Shown here in pieces: positions 1 to 8,667 of a DNA stretch of 64,000 nt. Below the pieces are notes generated by a model. That model was not told where the DNA came from. It saw only the letters and a list, made by a program, of their open reading frames with translations, and ran no database searches. Every line of letters begins with the position of its first letter. Positions within the stretch are counted from its first letter, which is position 1. A program made the position numbers and the translations under genes. Origin of the DNA: Gammaproteobacteria bacterium (GTDB lineage Bacteria; Pseudomonadota; Gammaproteobacteria; Enterobacterales; Permianibacteraceae); the NCBI GenBank assembly GCA_016182845.1, contig JACPFT010000010.1:1-64000 (forward strand), read 5' to 3'.

Positions 1-69
1 GCCGCCGCCCGCGACCTGCACCAGCTGGGCCTGAGGCTGAAGCAGCTGGCGGGGCAATTCCAATTATGA
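1..69 (+). CDS. C-terminal tail of a methyl-accepting chemotaxis protein (partial)
   Basis: Frame 1 is open from the window edge and ends at TGA 67-69, giving 22 residues that finish LKQLAGQFQL. An amphipathic helix ending in G-Q-F plus one hydrophobic residue is the usual end of a chemoreceptor (MCP) signalling domain. The next genes encode a CheA-type kinase and a CheB-type esterase, as expected downstream of a receptor gene. Only the tail is visible, so the sensory domain and full length are unknown. The identification rests on the short C-terminal pattern plus context. Confidence 0.6.
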   Translation, partial: AAARDLHQLGLRLKQLAGQFQL

Positions 70-101
70 AAGCCCCAACTATGAAGAAGGCAGCAACGAT
101 G

Positions 102-159
102 CCCGTAGGTCCGGCTTCAGCCGGACAAAAACCCGTCCCGCCGAAGCGGGACCTACGGG
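102..159. repeat. GTAGGTCC-family palindromic repeat, copy 1
   Basis: Two adjacent hairpins are present: CCGGCTTCAGCCGG and TCCCGCCGAAGCGGGA. They are bounded by outer arms CCCGTAGGTCC and GGACCTACGGG, so the whole element also folds on itself. Related copies lie at 7107-7192, 8135-8190 and 53077-53137, always between genes. The layout resembles REP/BIME elements. This copy separates the receptor tail from the cheA-like gene. Confidence 0.8.
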
Positions 160-183
160 CACCCGATGACGAGGAGGCCCGCC

Positions 184-2439
184 ATGGCCGGCGATAAGGA
201 GGCCCTGCGCCAGCGCCTGCTGGTCGCCTTCCGCGAGGAAGCGGGCGAGCGCATGCAGCTCCTGGCGGACGGGCTGGCGCGCTTGCAGCAGGGGGAGGTC
301 AGTTCCGAGCTTATCGAGGATCTGTACCGGGAGGTGCACAGCCTCAAGGGCGCGGCGCGCGTGGTCAATATCCCGGGCCTGGGCCGGGTGCTCCAGGACT
401 GGGAGAGCCTGTTCGCGGCCCTAAGGCGTGGCAGCGTGAGCTGGGAGCCGGAGCTGTACGAGCTGGCGGTGGCTCCGCTCAAGCTCCTGAGCCAGAGCCT
501 GAAAGGCGCGGAGCTGGAGGAGATCGCGCTCATTCCCCTGTGCCAGAACCTCGCCGCCGCCGCCCGGGGCGCGGTCTTCGGCCCGGAGCCGCCCGACCCG
601 GGACGCCCCGGCCTGGAAGGTCCCGGTCCGGAAGCCCGCCCGCCGCCGCCCGCGCCGGTCGCCAGATCCGAAGCGCCGCTCCTGGGCACGGTGCGCGTGC
701 CGACCGAACGCCTGGATAGTCTCCTGGGCCTGAGCGAGGAAGCCTTGTCGGTCAAGCTCGAGGCCCAGTCCCATGCCGACGAGCTGCGCCTGGCCTTGGG
801 CGAATTCGCGCCCCTGCGCGCTCACCGCGACGGCGCCAGCCAGGCGCTGCGCCAGCTGCGCGGCAAGGGCGAGGCACTGCCGCCGCGCCTGCAGGAGGCC
901 TTGCGCGCCCTGATGGACTACACCAGCTGGAGCCTGGACTACCTGGACCAGTGGCATTTCCGCGTCAACCGTCTGTCCCGAACCGGCGGCCATCTGGCCC
1001 ACGGCCTAAGCGCCCTGACCGAATCCCTGCAGGATCGCCTCCAGGGCGTACTGCTCATGCCCTGCCAGAGCCTGGCCGAGGGCCTGCCGGCCATGACCCA
1101 GGACATCGCCGCCCAGACCGGCAAGCAGGCCCTGTTGTCGGTCAGCGGCGCCGAGCTGCAGGTGGACAAGCGCATCCTCGACGAGCTGAAGAATCCCCTG
1201 GAGCATCTGCTGCGCAATGCCGTGGCCCACGGCCTGGAGACCCCCGAGGCGCGGCTCGCCGCCGGCAAACCGGCCCAGGGCCGCATCGTCCTGAGCTTCC
1301 GCCACGAGCAGGGCGACCGCTTCGAACTGGTCCTGGAGGACGACGGCGCCGGCTTCCAGGCCGAGGCCCTCAAGGCCAAGGCCGTGGCCCAGGGCCTCAT
1401 GGACGCCGAGCAGGCGGAAGCCCTGGAGCCGGCGGCGGTCTGGCAGCTGGCCTTCGCCTCCGGCCTGTCCACCAGTCCCATGCTCACCGAGCTGTCCGGC
1501 CGGGGCTTGGGACTGTCCATCGTGCGCGACAAGCTGGAGCGCCTGGGCGGACGCCTGGAACTGGACACCGAGCCGGGCCGGGGCAGCCGCTTCCGCCTGG
1601 ACCTGCCCCTGGCCTTCGCCACCTACCGGGCGCTACTGGTCCGGGTCGCCGACCAGCTCTACGCCCTGCCGGCCCAGGCCGTACAACGAGCCTTGCGCGT
1701 GCCCGCCTCGGCCCTGCTGCGCGCCCAGAACCGCCCGGTCCTGCGCTGGGAGGACGAACATCTGCCGTTCTGGACCCTGGCCCAGGTCCTGGGCATCGCC
1801 GCCGCGCCGGCCGAAGGCGACTGGCTGCCGGTGGTCCTTCTGGACCTGGGCGGGCAGCGCCTGGCCCTGGGCGTGGACGGCATCCTGGGCGACCAGGAGA
1901 TCACCGTGCGGCCCCTGGGCAGGCTCATCAAGCGCCTGCGCAATGTCATGGGCGCGGCGGTCCTCGGCGACGGCCGCATCGCCCCCCTGCTGCATGGCCA
2001 GGATCTGCTGCAAAGCGCCCAGGCCTGCGAGGGCGAGCCGATCTCGGCCCTGCCCCAACCGGAACGGCCGGCACGGCGCCAGCGCGTCCTGATCGCCGAG
2101 GATTCCTTCACCTCGCGCGGCCTGCTCAAGTCCATCCTGGAATCGGCCAGCTACGAAGTCATGACCGCCGACGACGGCCTGGAGGCCTGGCGGCTGCTCA
2201 AGCAGGGCGATTACGACCTCCTGGTCTCGGATGTGGAGATGCCCCATCTGAACGGCTTCGACCTGACCGAGAAGCTGCGCGCCGACCGGGAGCTGAACGA
2301 GCTGCCCGTGGTCCTGGTCACCGCCCTGCAGTCCGCCGAGGACCGGGCGCGCGGCCTGGATGCCGGGGCCGATGCCTATATCGTGAAAAGCAGTTTCGAG
2401 CAGGACAACCTGTTGGACGTGGTACGCCGGCTGATCTAA
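184..2439 (+). CDS. cheA: CheA-type hybrid histidine kinase with C-terminal receiver (WspE-like)
   Basis: This 751-residue chemotaxis-type kinase would take signals from the upstream receptor and pass phosphate to CheB and to the output regulator. The domains are an HPt domain (phospho-acceptor His52 in VHSLKGAA), a CheA-like ATPase (N-box near Asn345, GRGLGLSI near residue 439), a CheW-like coupling domain (about 480-613) and a receiver (about 633-751, Asp683 in VSDVEMP). A single HPt plus a terminal receiver is the WspE layout and differs from classical flagellar CheA. The ATG at 184 is chosen because GAGGAGG lies 7 bases upstream. An in-frame ATG at 166 has no such site. The cheB gene follows after 22 bases and the GGDEF-EAL output gene after that, so these form one operon. 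No CheW, CheR or CheY gene is visible; they would lie to the left. Confidence 0.92.
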   Translation: MAGDKEALRQRLLVAFREEAGERMQLLADGLARLQQGEVSSELIEDLYREVHSLKGAARVVNIPGLGRVLQDWESLFAALRRGSVSWEPELYELAVAPLKLLSQSLKGAELEEIALIPLCQNLAAAARGAVFGPEPPDPGRPGLEGPGPEARPPPPAPVARSEAPLLGTVRVPTERLDSLLGLSEEALSVKLEAQSHADELRLALGEFAPLRAHRDGASQALRQLRGKGEALPPRLQEALRALMDYTSWSLDYLDQWHFRVNRLSRTGGHLAHGLSALTESLQDRLQGVLLMPCQSLAEGLPAMTQDIAAQTGKQALLSVSGAELQVDKRILDELKNPLEHLLRNAVAHGLETPEARLAAGKPAQGRIVLSFRHEQGDRFELVLEDDGAGFQAEALKAKAVAQGLMDAEQAEALEPAAVWQLAFASGLSTSPMLTELSGRGLGLSIVRDKLERLGGRLELDTEPGRGSRFRLDLPLAFATYRALLVRVADQLYALPAQAVQRALRVPASALLRAQNRPVLRWEDEHLPFWTLAQVLGIAAAPAEGDWLPVVLLDLGGQRLALGVDGILGDQEITVRPLGRLIKRLRNVMGAAVLGDGRIAPLLHGQDLLQSAQACEGEPISALPQPERPARRQRVLIAEDSFTSRGLLKSILESASYEVMTADDGLEAWRLLKQGDYDLLVSDVEMPHLNGFDLTEKLRADRELNELPVVLVTALQSAEDRARGLDAGADAYIVKSSFEQDNLLDVVRRLI

Positions 2440-2461
2440 GCGGCGCCAAAGGAGCAAGGTC

Positions 2462-3469
2462 ATGGCTGTATTGATCGTCGACGACTCGCCCCTGGTGCGC
2501 CAGCTCCTGCGGCATATCCTGGAATCCGCCGGCCTGGACGTCATCGAGGCCGGCGACGGCCACCAGGCCCTGGAGCTGGTGACCCATTGGCGCCCCGAAG
2601 TCATCACCATGGACATCCATATGCCGGGCCTGGACGGCTATCAGACCACGGAGCGCATCATGCAGCGCCAGCCGACCCCCATCCTGGTGGTCACCGGCAG
2701 CTCCAAGCTCAAGGAGGCGCAGAGCGCCATGCGCGCCCTGGATGCCGGCGCCCTGGCGGTCCTGGAAAAGCCGCGCGGGCCGGATCACCCGGATTTCGAG
2801 CGCGACGCGGCGGCCGTGGCCCAGGCCGTCTTGATGGCCAGGGACGTGCGTTTCCGGGATCGCTGGCAGGGCCATCTCAGTCCCATCGAACCCTGGTCCG
2901 GCGAACTGCGCCTGCTGGCCATCGGCGCCTCCGCCGGCGGTCCCCAGGCCCTGAAGACCCTGCTGCGCTCCCTGCACCCGGCCTGCCCCTGGCCCATCCT
3001 CCTGGTCCAGCACATCGCCCCCGGCTTCCTGGAATCCTTCCGCGAATGGCTGGGCGGCCATACCCGCATGCCCGTGCACATCGCCGAGGACGATCAGACC
3101 GCCCTGGCCGGGCATATCTATCTGGCCCCCGACGGCCGCCACCTCGTCCTGGGCCGGGAGTTGCACCTGGTCCTCAGCGACCAGCCGCCGGTCCAGGGCC
3201 AGCGCCCGGCCGTCACCCAGCTGTTCGCCAGCGTGCGCGAACAGCTGGGAGCCCGAGCCGTGGCCATCCTGCTCTCGGGCATGGGCCGGGACGGCGCCGA
3301 GGAGCTTCTGGCCCTGCGCCGCCAGGGAGCCCTCACCCTGGTCCAATCCCCGGACACGGCCCTGATCAACGGCATGCCCGGAACCGCCGCGGCCCTGGGC
3401 GGTGCGAGCCAGGTCCTGACGCCGGAGCAGATGGCCTTGTTGTTGAACACCGCGATGGGGCTGCCATGA
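2462..3469 (+). CDS. cheB: Chemotaxis-type protein-glutamate methylesterase CheB (WspF-like)
   Basis: This 335-residue protein has an N-terminal receiver (Asp51 in TMDIHMPG) and a C-terminal methylesterase domain. The catalytic triad is visible as Ser157 (GASAGGP), His184 (VQHIAPGF) and Asp277 (GMGRDGAEE). It should demethylate or deamidate receptor glutamates to reset the signalling array, with activity controlled by phosphorylation from the upstream CheA-like kinase. Full CheB proteins are about 350 residues, so it is complete. AGGAGC precedes the ATG. The stop codon overlaps an upstream in-frame ATG of the next gene (ATGA at 3466-3469), which indicates translational coupling. In Wsp systems the equivalent WspF tunes c-di-GMP output, and the following gene fits that role here. 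Confidence 0.95.
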   Translation: MAVLIVDDSPLVRQLLRHILESAGLDVIEAGDGHQALELVTHWRPEVITMDIHMPGLDGYQTTERIMQRQPTPILVVTGSSKLKEAQSAMRALDAGALAVLEKPRGPDHPDFERDAAAVAQAVLMARDVRFRDRWQGHLSPIEPWSGELRLLAIGASAGGPQALKTLLRSLHPACPWPILLVQHIAPGFLESFREWLGGHTRMPVHIAEDDQTALAGHIYLAPDGRHLVLGRELHLVLSDQPPVQGQRPAVTQLFASVREQLGARAVAILLSGMGRDGAEELLALRRQGALTLVQSPDTALINGMPGTAAALGGASQVLTPEQMALLLNTAMGLP

Positions 3470-3492
3470 GCCCGGGCAGCAAGGATCCCGCC

Positions 3493-6400
3493 ATGTACAA
3501 AGCACCGCACATCCTGGTCGTCGAAGACAGTCCCACCCAGGCCTTGCAGTTGCAGAGCCTGCTGGAGGCCCATGGCTGCCGCGTCACCGTGGCGCGCAAT
3601 GGCGTGCGCGCCCTGGAGCGGGTCGCCGAGGAGCAGCCCACGATCATCATCAGCGACGTGGTGATGCCGGAAATGGACGGCTACACCCTCTGCCAGCGCC
3701 TGAAATCCGCGCCGGCGACCCAGCACATCCCGCTGATCCTGGTCACCACCCTGTCCGATGCCCGCGACGTGGTGCGCGGCCTGGTCTGCGGCGCCGACAA
3801 TTTCATCATCAAGCCCTACGACGAGCGTTTCCTGCTCTCGCGGGTCCGCTATGCCCTGGCCAATATCGAGCTGCGCGGCCAGGAACGCGTGCACATGGGC
3901 GTCGAGGTCCTCCTGGAAGGCGAGCGCCATTTCATCACCGCCGCCCGCCAGCAGATCCTGGACCTGCTGATCTCCACCTACGAACAGGGCATACGCCTGA
4001 ACCAGGAGCTCAAGCACAAGCACGACGAGCTGGCCAAGAGCAACAACCTCCTGGCCAGCCTGTTCCATTTCACCGCCGGCCTGGGCGAGGCGCGCAGCGA
4101 GGCCCAGGTCATCGAGGCCACCCTGGACCGGCTGATGAGCTTTCCCCAAGTATCCAGCGCCTGGCTGCTCTTGCGCGACAGCCTGCACCCGGACGAGCCC
4201 TGGGTCCTGGCCGGCGCCGCCGGCCTGCCGGAGGGCGCCGAGGTCAGCGGCGCCTGCCCCTGCGTGCACGCCATGGCCAGCGACCAGCTGCGCAGCGCCT
4301 GCAATATGGCGTCCTGCCCGACCCTGGGCGGCGTCAGCGCCAGCCATGCCAGCATCCCGCTCATCATCGCCTGCGAGACCGTGGGCGTGGTCAATGTCAC
4401 CAACCAGGAGCGAGAACCCTGGGCGGAAGACGATCTGGAGGCACTCACCTCCCTGGGCCAGCAACTGGCCGTGGCCTTGGGCCGGGCGCGGCTGTTCGAG
4501 AACCTGGAGAAGCTGGTCACCGAGCGCACCAAGGCCCTGCGCCAGAGCGAGGCCCTCTTGCACAAGGTCCTCGACACCCTGCCGGTCAGCGTGCGCGTGG
4601 TGGACAAGGAGGGTGTCATCATCCTGCACAACCCGGAGAGCGAGCAGATCTGGGCCGGGCTCGGATGCCAGATCGGCAAGCCCGCGCCGCTCGGCGCGCG
4701 CTGGGCCGACAGCGGCGAGCTCATTGCCCACGAGGGCCAGGCCCTGGTGCGCGCCGCCCATCGCGGCGAGGCCGTGCGCAACGACATCATCGACATCGAC
4801 AGCGAGAACGGACCGCGCACCCTGCTGCAATCGGCCGTGCCCTTCATGGACGAGGAGGGGCTACAGGGCGCCATCGTCGTCGATCAAGACATCAGCGCCC
4901 AGCGCCGGGCCGATCTGGAGCTGCGGGTGCGCAACCGCGCCATCGAGGCCAGCGTCAACGCCATCGTGATCACCGACGCCAAGCGCCCGGACCAGCCCAT
5001 CGTCTACGTCAACCACGCCTTCGAACGCATCACCGGCTACCAGCGCGACGAGGTCCTGGGCCACAACTGCCGCTTCCTGCAGGGATACGACCGGGATCAG
5101 CATGAACTGGAAAACATCCGCCGCGCCGTGACGCGCCATACCGAGGGCCATGCCCTGGTGCGCAATTACCGCAAGGACGGCTCCATGTTCTGGAACGATC
5201 TGCACATCGCCCCGGTCAGCGATGCCCAGGGGCGGGTCAGCCATTTCGTCGGCGTGTTCCAGGTAGTCACCGCCAACAAGCGCTACCAGGAAGAACTGGA
5301 ACGGGCCGCCAATTACGACGGGCTCACCGAGCTGCCCAACCGCAACCTGCTCAGCGACCGCATAGGCCAGGCCATCGTCCAGGCCGCCAGCCGCGACGAG
5401 GGCTTCGCACTGGCCCTCATCGATCTGGACAACTTCAAGTACATCAACGACAGCCTGGGTCATGACCGGGGCGATCTGCTGCTCAAGGAAGTGGCCAAGC
5501 GCCTGCGCTCCTGCCTGCGCGAAGTGGATACCCTGGCGCGCCTGGGCGGCGACGAATTCGTCTTGCTCAGACCCCAGACCGACAACCAGGACCAGCTCCA
5601 GGCCACCCTGGAGCGGATGCGCGAACTCTTGGCCAAGCCCATCCAGATCGAGGACCAGGAGCACTTCGCCGGCTGCAGCATAGGCCTGTGCTTCTACCCC
5701 CAGGACGGCGGCGATGCCTCCACCCTGATCAAGAACGCCGACACCGCCATGTACCAGGCCAAGGACCAGGGCAAGAACCGCGTGTGCCGCTTCACGCGGC
5801 GCATGACCGACGAGCTGACCGCCCGCCTGATCCTGGAGCGCGGCCTGCGCCATGCCCTGCAGAACGACGAGTTGGAACTCTACTACCAGCCCCAGCTCGA
5901 TTTGAGGACCGGCTCCATGTGCGGCCTGGAGGCCCTGGTGCGCTGGAACAACGGGGGCCGGCTGATCGGCCCCAATGACTTCATCCCCCTCGCCGAGGAG
6001 ACCGGCCTCATCAAGCCCCTGGACTACTGGGTCCTGCGCCGGGCCTGCACGCAGTTCGTCGAGTGGCAGGCCCACGGTCTGCCCCTGCCCACCGTCTCCG
6101 TCAACCTGTCGGTCAGCACCTTCCAGGATCCCGGCTTCCTGGCCCAGGTCCAGGCGATCCTGGAGAGCACGGGCGCGCCTGCGCGCGGTCTGATGCTGGA
6201 AGTCACCGAGCATATGCTGCTGCATGGCAGCGAGGCCGTGCTCAAGACCATGGCCCAGCTGAAGAACCTGGGTCTGCAGCTGTCCCTGGACGATTTCGGG
6301 ACCGGCTATTCCTCCCTGAGCTATCTGAAGCGCTTCCCCTTCGATCAGCTCAAGATCGACCGCAGCTTCGTCACCGACGTGCTCAGCGATCCGGATGCCG

Positions 6401-7062
6401 CCGAACTGAGCAAGGCCATCATCGGCCTGGGCCACACCCTGGGGATCCGGGTCATCGCCGAGGGCGCCGAGTTCCACGAGCAGATGTGCTTCCTGGCCAA
6501 GGCCGGCTGCGACGAGATGCAGGGCTATTACTACTCCCCGCCCCTGCCCGGCGAGGCCTGCGCCCATTTCCTGTCCCAGGACAAGGTCGTGATTCTGCCC
6601 CTGCGCGACACCCAGGATCACGAGCCCACCCTGCTCCTGGTGGACAAGGAGCCCGCCATCCTCCAATCCCTGAGCCGCGAACTGCGCCAGGAGAACTGGC
6701 GCATCCTGCATGCCGACGGGACGGAGAAGGCCATGCACGAGCTCGCCGCCCAGTCGGTGGACGTGGTCATCGCCGACCAACACCTGCAGACCATGAGCGG
6801 CATCGAGTTCCTGCGCTGCGTGAAGCTGCTCTATCCGGAGACCGTGTGCATCATCCTCAGCGGCTACACCGAGCTCAACACCGTGCTGGCCACGGTCAAC
6901 GAGGGCGCCGTGTTCCGCTTCATCACCAAGCCCTGGGAGCGCGCCCATATGCGCGAGCAGGTGCGCGACGCCTTCCGCCAGGCGGCCCTGCTGCGCGAGC
7001 TCAAGACCCTGCGCGCCGAGCGGGAAGGACGGGGATTCGACAGCCCGGAATCCCCGGCCTAA
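3493..7062 (+). CDS. Multidomain c-di-GMP output protein: REC-GAF-PAS-LOV-GGDEF-EAL-REC
   Basis: This 1189-residue protein makes and/or degrades cyclic di-GMP. It occupies the WspR position after cheB but is over three times longer than WspR. Domains in order: receiver 1-125 (Asp55); GAF about 193-336; PAS about 350-470; LOV about 484-596 with the flavin motif GHNCRFLQG (Cys526), Asn558 and Asn568; GGDEF about 603-766 (GGDEF 685-689, inhibitory RxxD 676-679); EAL about 775-1025 (EAL 813-815, DDFGTG from 933, AEGAE instead of the usual AEGVE); C-terminal receiver about 1044-1170 (Asp1095). Both enzymatic signatures are intact, so the net activity cannot be read from sequence. The ATG at 3493 has AAGGAT 7 bases upstream. 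An ATG at 3466 that overlaps the cheB stop is an alternative. Phosphorylation by the CheA-like kinase and blue light are two possible inputs. Confidence 0.93.
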   Translation: MYKAPHILVVEDSPTQALQLQSLLEAHGCRVTVARNGVRALERVAEEQPTIIISDVVMPEMDGYTLCQRLKSAPATQHIPLILVTTLSDARDVVRGLVCGADNFIIKPYDERFLLSRVRYALANIELRGQERVHMGVEVLLEGERHFITAARQQILDLLISTYEQGIRLNQELKHKHDELAKSNNLLASLFHFTAGLGEARSEAQVIEATLDRLMSFPQVSSAWLLLRDSLHPDEPWVLAGAAGLPEGAEVSGACPCVHAMASDQLRSACNMASCPTLGGVSASHASIPLIIACETVGVVNVTNQEREPWAEDDLEALTSLGQQLAVALGRARLFENLEKLVTERTKALRQSEALLHKVLDTLPVSVRVVDKEGVIILHNPESEQIWAGLGCQIGKPAPLGARWADSGELIAHEGQALVRAAHRGEAVRNDIIDIDSENGPRTLLQSAVPFMDEEGLQGAIVVDQDISAQRRADLELRVRNRAIEASVNAIVITDAKRPDQPIVYVNHAFERITGYQRDEVLGHNCRFLQGYDRDQHELENIRRAVTRHTEGHALVRNYRKDGSMFWNDLHIAPVSDAQGRVSHFVGVFQVVTANKRYQEELERAANYDGLTELPNRNLLSDRIGQAIVQAASRDEGFALALIDLDNFKYINDSLGHDRGDLLLKEVAKRLRSCLREVDTLARLGGDEFVLLRPQTDNQDQLQATLERMRELLAKPIQIEDQEHFAGCSIGLCFYPQDGGDASTLIKNADTAMYQAKDQGKNRVCRFTRRMTDELTARLILERGLRHALQNDELELYYQPQLDLRTGSMCGLEALVRWNNGGRLIGPNDFIPLAEETGLIKPLDYWVLRRACTQFVEWQAHGLPLPTVSVNLSVSTFQDPGFLAQVQAILESTGAPARGLMLEVTEHMLLHGSEAVLKTMAQLKNLGLQLSLDDFGTGYSSLSYLKRFPFDQLKIDRSFVTDVLSDPDAAELSKAIIGLGHTLGIRVIAEGAEFHEQMCFLAKAGCDEMQGYYYSPPLPGEACAHFLSQDKVVILPLRDTQDHEPTLLLVDKEPAILQSLSRELRQENWRILHADGTEKAMHELAAQSVDVVIADQHLQTMSGIEFLRCVKLLYPETVCIILSGYTELNTVLATVNEGAVFRFITKPWERAHMREQVRDAFRQAALLRELKTLRAEREGRGFDSPESPA

Positions 7063-7106
7063 GGTTTGCTGAGAGGTCCCGCGTATCTCGGCGGAGAATG
7101 GGAAAT

Positions 7107-7192
7107 CCCGTAGGTCGGGTTAGCCGATAGGCGTAACCCGACACTTCGCCCGGAGCCATGTCGGGTTACGCTGCGCTAACCCGACCTACGGG
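7107..7192. repeat. GTAGGTCC-family palindromic repeat, copy 2
   Basis: Perfect 18-base outer arms, CCCGTAGGTCGGGTTAGC and its reverse complement, enclose a diverged centre that again holds two GTAACCCGAC-type segments. The element lies between the convergence-free genes ending at 7062 and starting at 7228. It shares the CCGTAGGTC/GACCTACGG ends with the copies at 102-159, 8135-8190 and 53077-53137. It may act as a transcript-end hairpin, but there is no T tract. Confidence 0.75.
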
Positions 7193-7227
7193 ACTTGCTA
7201 AGTGACGATCCGCCCCTCGGAGGCTCC

Positions 7228-8112
7228 ATGCACATCCTCGTCACCGGCGGCACCGGCTTCATCGGCGCCGCCCTGATCCCCCGGCTCCTGGCCCAGGGCC
7301 ATGAACTCAGCCTGCTCAGCCGCCGGCCGGCGGCGGTGGCCGAGAAGCCGACGCTCAAGGCCGCCGCCGACGTCGCCGCCGTCACACGGCCCATCGACGC
7401 CGTCATCAACCTGGCCGGCCAGCCCCTGCCGGGGCGGCGCTGGTCGCCGGCCTACAAGGCCGAGCTGCGCGCCTCGCGCATCCTCTACACCGAGCGCCTG
7501 GGTAGCCAGCTCATGGCCCAGGGCCAGACGCCCAAGGTCTGGCTGAACGGCTCGGCCATCGGTTATTACGGCGATTGCGGGACCCGGGAAGTGGACGAGG
7601 ACAGCCCGCCGGGCGGGGACTTCGCGGCGAGCCTGTGCCGCGACTGGGAACAGGCCGGCCGCCATGCCGCCGAGGATCTGGGGGCGCGTTACGCCGCCGT
7701 GCGCACCGGCCTGGTCCTGGGTCCGGGCGGTGCGCTCAAGGCCATGCTCCCGGCCTTCCGTCTGGGGCTGGGCGGCCCCCTGGGCTCGGGAGACCAGATG
7801 ATGAGCTGGATACATCGGGACGATCTGGCCGGCCTGTTCGTCCATTTGCTGGAGCGCGAGGACCTGGAAGGCGCGTTCAATGGCACGGCGCCCACGCCCG
7901 TCGCCAACCGGGATTTCGCCCAGGCCCTGGGCGCGGCCCTGCACCGGCCCGCCGTCCTGCCCATGCCCGGGCCGGTCCTGCGCCTCCTGGTGGGCGAAAT
8001 GGCCGAGCTCCTGCTCACCGGCCAGGCGGTCCTGCCCCGGCGCACGCAAGCCTCGGACTTCAGCTACCGCTATCCCGAGCTGTCGGCGGCCCTGGCGGAG
8101 GTTCTTGGCTAA
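7228..8112 (+). CDS. yfcH: TIGR01777 family NAD-dependent epimerase-like protein
   Basis: This 294-residue protein begins with a Rossmann nucleotide-binding loop (TGGTGFIGAAL) and has the WLNGSAIGYYG and GPGGALKAMLP segments characteristic of the YfcH/TIGR01777 branch of extended short-chain dehydrogenases. The length matches the E. coli member (about 297). These proteins bind NAD(P), but their substrate is not established, so no reaction is assigned. The ATG at 7228 is preferred because GGAGG lies 5 bases upstream. A longer reading frame from 7195 adds 11 residues before the nucleotide-binding strand. It stands alone between two palindromic repeats. Confidence 0.9.
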   Translation: MHILVTGGTGFIGAALIPRLLAQGHELSLLSRRPAAVAEKPTLKAAADVAAVTRPIDAVINLAGQPLPGRRWSPAYKAELRASRILYTERLGSQLMAQGQTPKVWLNGSAIGYYGDCGTREVDEDSPPGGDFAASLCRDWEQAGRHAAEDLGARYAAVRTGLVLGPGGALKAMLPAFRLGLGGPLGSGDQMMSWIHRDDLAGLFVHLLEREDLEGAFNGTAPTPVANRDFAQALGAALHRPAVLPMPGPVLRLLVGEMAELLLTGQAVLPRRTQASDFSYRYPELSAALAEVLG

Positions 8113-8134
8113 GTCCTTGTCACGATATTCCGTC

Positions 8135-8190
8135 CCTGTAGGTCCGACTTCAGTCGGACTGGCGATGTCCCGCTGAAGCGGGACCTACAC
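8135..8190. repeat. GTAGGTCC-family palindromic repeat, copy 3
   Basis: Two hairpins, TCCGACTTCAGTCGGA and TCCCGCTGAAGCGGGA, sit between the outer ends CCTGTAGG and CCTACA. The element lies between the convergent ends of the epimerase-like gene and the minus-strand Cys-rich gene. It is of the same family as 102-159. Confidence 0.8.
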
Positions 8191-8222
8191 CATGCCTGTG
8201 TAGGTGTGTTGGTGAGCTTGTA

Positions 8223-8666
8223 TTACGGTAGAACCGGCTGCTGACCGGCACAGTATTCCGCGATGGGCGAATAGATCTCCGCCGGACAGGCGCTCTCGCG
8301 TCCGGCGGCGGCGCACTGCTTCACCGCCCAGCGCGACAAGGCCAGGATCTCGCCGGGCGCCGGCACCTCGCGGCACAGCTCGGCGCTGGATCTGGCCTGA
8401 CTCAGACAGGTGTTCATGAACAAGGTATTGCCGATCCGGCAGGCCATGTCGGCGCAGGCATCGGCTCGGCGCAGTGCCTCGCCGGCGCACTCGCTCTGCT
8501 CGTGGTTCTGGGCATAGCGCCGCGCCTCGGCGTCGGCCTGCTCCGCGCCCTGGCGCAGGGCCTGCTCGTTGTTGTGAAACCATAGCCAGCCCAAGCCGCC
8601 GATCAGGACGATGGCGCCCAGGATCAGCCCGACGATCAATAAAACGACTCTTCCGGCGGTATTCAT
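8223..8666 (-). CDS. Hypothetical membrane-anchored Cys-rich protein
   Basis: This 147-residue protein is not recognised as a named family. Residues 7-29 form one hydrophobic segment (VVLLIVGLILGAIVLIGGLGWLWF). The rest is hydrophilic, probably periplasmic, and holds eight cysteines spread through an Ala-rich helical region, enough for four disulfides. Its ATG lies one base past the stop codon of the yadH-like permease, with GAGGTC just upstream, so it is very likely translated from the same message as yadGH. That linkage suggests an accessory role for the exporter, but nothing in the sequence states a function. Confidence 0.7.
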   Translation of the reverse strand: MNTAGRVVLLIVGLILGAIVLIGGLGWLWFHNNEQALRQGAEQADAEARRYAQNHEQSECAGEALRRADACADMACRIGNTLFMNTCLSQARSSAELCREVPAPGEILALSRWAVKQCAAAGRESACPAEIYSPIAEYCAGQQPVLP

Positions 8667-8667
8667 G

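Noticed and set aside
4861-6948. 695-codon minus-strand open frame
   Set aside because: It is antisense to the GGDEF-EAL gene, whose motifs are intact. In this GC-rich DNA, stop codons are rare in the opposite frame. The translation is Gly/Ala/Leu-rich and shows no domain.
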